From: Phaeobacter porticola
GTDB lineage: Bacteria; Pseudomonadota; Alphaproteobacteria; Rhodobacterales; Rhodobacteraceae
Length of the DNA stretch: 64,000 nucleotides
Reading direction: 5' to 3'
NCBI RefSeq assembly: GCF_001888185.1
Contig: NZ_CP016364.1
Coordinates: 2,604,001-2,668,000 of the forward strand
Made by a program: the position numbers and the translations under genes. The notes beneath the pieces are model-generated. The model did not search any database, had not been told where the DNA came from, and saw only the letters and a list, made by a program, of their open reading frames with translations. Positions 63,398 to 64,000 of the stretch are shown here, piece by piece (the stretch's first letter is position 1; every line of letters begins with the position of its first letter).

Positions 63398-64000
63398 TTA
63401 GCCCAACTTTGCAAACAGCCTGGTCAGCCGCGCGGCCTCTTCTTCGGTGCCATAGGGCGCATTCACGATAAACATACCTGAGCCGACCATCCGGTGCCCC
63501 TCGCGTGCGGGCGGAAAGCGAACCTCATGGCGCAGCGCGCCGGGCAGATCTTGCGCCTCCAGCGCCGAGAGCATGGTTTTGTGCGGGCCATCGGTCAGAA
63601 TCGGGTACCACAGCGCAATCACACCGACATTCCACTTGCGGTGCATCTTGGCAATATGACCGGGAATCTGCGCATAGTCGCGCTTCACCTCATAGCTGGG
63701 GTCAATCAGCATCAGGCCACGACGCGGGGTCGGTGGCAGCAATGACTGCGCCAACTCAAACCCATCCTGCTGATGCACATTTACGCCCCGACCCAGCCCA
63801 TGCGGCCGCAGCGCCTGACGCAGGGCGGCGTTTTCCTGCGGGTGCAGTTCGGCAAAATGCAAGGCATCAGTGCCACGCAGCAAATGCGCCGCCACCAGCG
63901 GAGAGCCTGGATAAGCCATATCGCCATTGGCCTCACGTGTTTTGGCAATCGCCGTGGCCAGCGGATGATCCTCGGACAGCAGCGACTTGCCCAACAGGCG
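63398..64000 (-). CDS. rlmJ: 23S rRNA adenine-N6 methyltransferase RlmJ (partial)
   Basis: The C-terminal ~200 residues are visible; the gene continues past the right edge. The catalytic motif is IDPSYEVK (D-P-x-[YF]), and LRPHGLGRGVNVHQQDGFEL together with VIALWYPILTDGP are RlmJ segments. RlmJ methylates A2030 in 23S rRNA. Leftward, converging with leuA. The missing N-terminal part would hold the first SAM-binding motif. Confidence 0.88.
   Translation of the reverse strand, partial: RLLGKSLLSEDHPLATAIAKTREANGDMAYPGSPLVAAHLLRGTDALHFAELHPQENAALRQALRPHGLGRGVNVHQQDGFELAQSLLPPTPRRGLMLIDPSYEVKRDYAQIPGHIAKMHRKWNVGVIALWYPILTDGPHKTMLSALEAQDLPGALRHEVRFPPAREGHRMVGSGMFIVNAPYGTEEEAARLTRLFAKLG

Noticed and set aside
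1..64000. CRISPR arrays, rRNA genes and replication origins
   Set aside because: No regularly spaced direct repeats, no rRNA-like segments and no iteron or dnaA-type cluster were seen.

Overview
The window looks like chromosomal DNA of a marine Rhodobacteraceae species (Roseobacter group, Phaeobacter/Ruegeria/Leisingera-like). This is inferred from the roughly 60% GC coding sequence, an aglEFGAK alpha-glucoside operon with a divergent LacI-type regulator, a class I lysyl-tRNA synthetase, an NDUFS4-like complex I accessory subunit, many short-spaced or overlapping operons, and a Rhodobacteraceae-style intergenic repeat. No database search was possible, so species and families are assigned by reading protein motifs.

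Layout. 1-8418: alpha-glucoside ABC uptake and hydrolysis operon (aglE-aglF-aglG-aglA-aglK, leftward) and divergent regulator aglR with a GH1 glycosidase; two identical 15-bp AglR-type operators lie between the arms and a third palindrome lies inside aglR. 8441-12172: leftward operon of class III aminotransferase, metal-site-less M24 hydrolase (ectoine hydrolase/creatinase-like) and M20 deacetylase, possibly for ectoine-type compounds. 12180-16380: a decayed HK97-type prophage beside tRNA-Arg(TCT). A 3.2-kb inversion between two GCGC tetranucleotides has cut both the terminase and the integrase genes, a deletion joined portal to integrase, and an IS3-family element sits in the integrase. That IS carries six short palindromic insertions.

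16415-30571: housekeeping and small genes, including GNAT acetyltransferase, a bacterial PRMT7/9-like arginine methyltransferase, alpha/beta hydrolase, NDUFS4-like subunit, uvrB, small membrane and stress proteins, a 761-residue beta-helix protein, lysS and a TerB-like protein. 30812-37361: compact rightward operon with ROK regulator, M20 hydrolase, ribose/fructose-type ABC transporter and a YhfX-like PLP enzyme, substrate unknown. 37478-42667: dacB (PBP4), EamA exporter, nadD, ettA. 42731-45059: AT-rich accessory patch with a nucleoside-deoxyribosyltransferase/TIR-like orphan and three related tiny two-helix membrane proteins. 45107-54839: trxC, an LbtU-like porin, L,D-transpeptidase, cold-shock protein, tesA/ybbA/ybbP cluster, NsrR-type Rrf2 regulator, gamma-glutamylcyclotransferase-like protein, DUF2254 membrane protein. 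54924-64000: gltX, GGDEF diguanylate cyclase, nadE, a 19-repeat MORN protein, leuA with a leucine-rich leader peptide and attenuator-like hairpins, and rlmJ (cut by the window end).

The most unusual parts are the reconstructable inversion in the prophage remnant, the family of palindromic inserts inside the IS element, the PRMT-like enzyme, the leuA leader and the YhfX-linked ABC operon.
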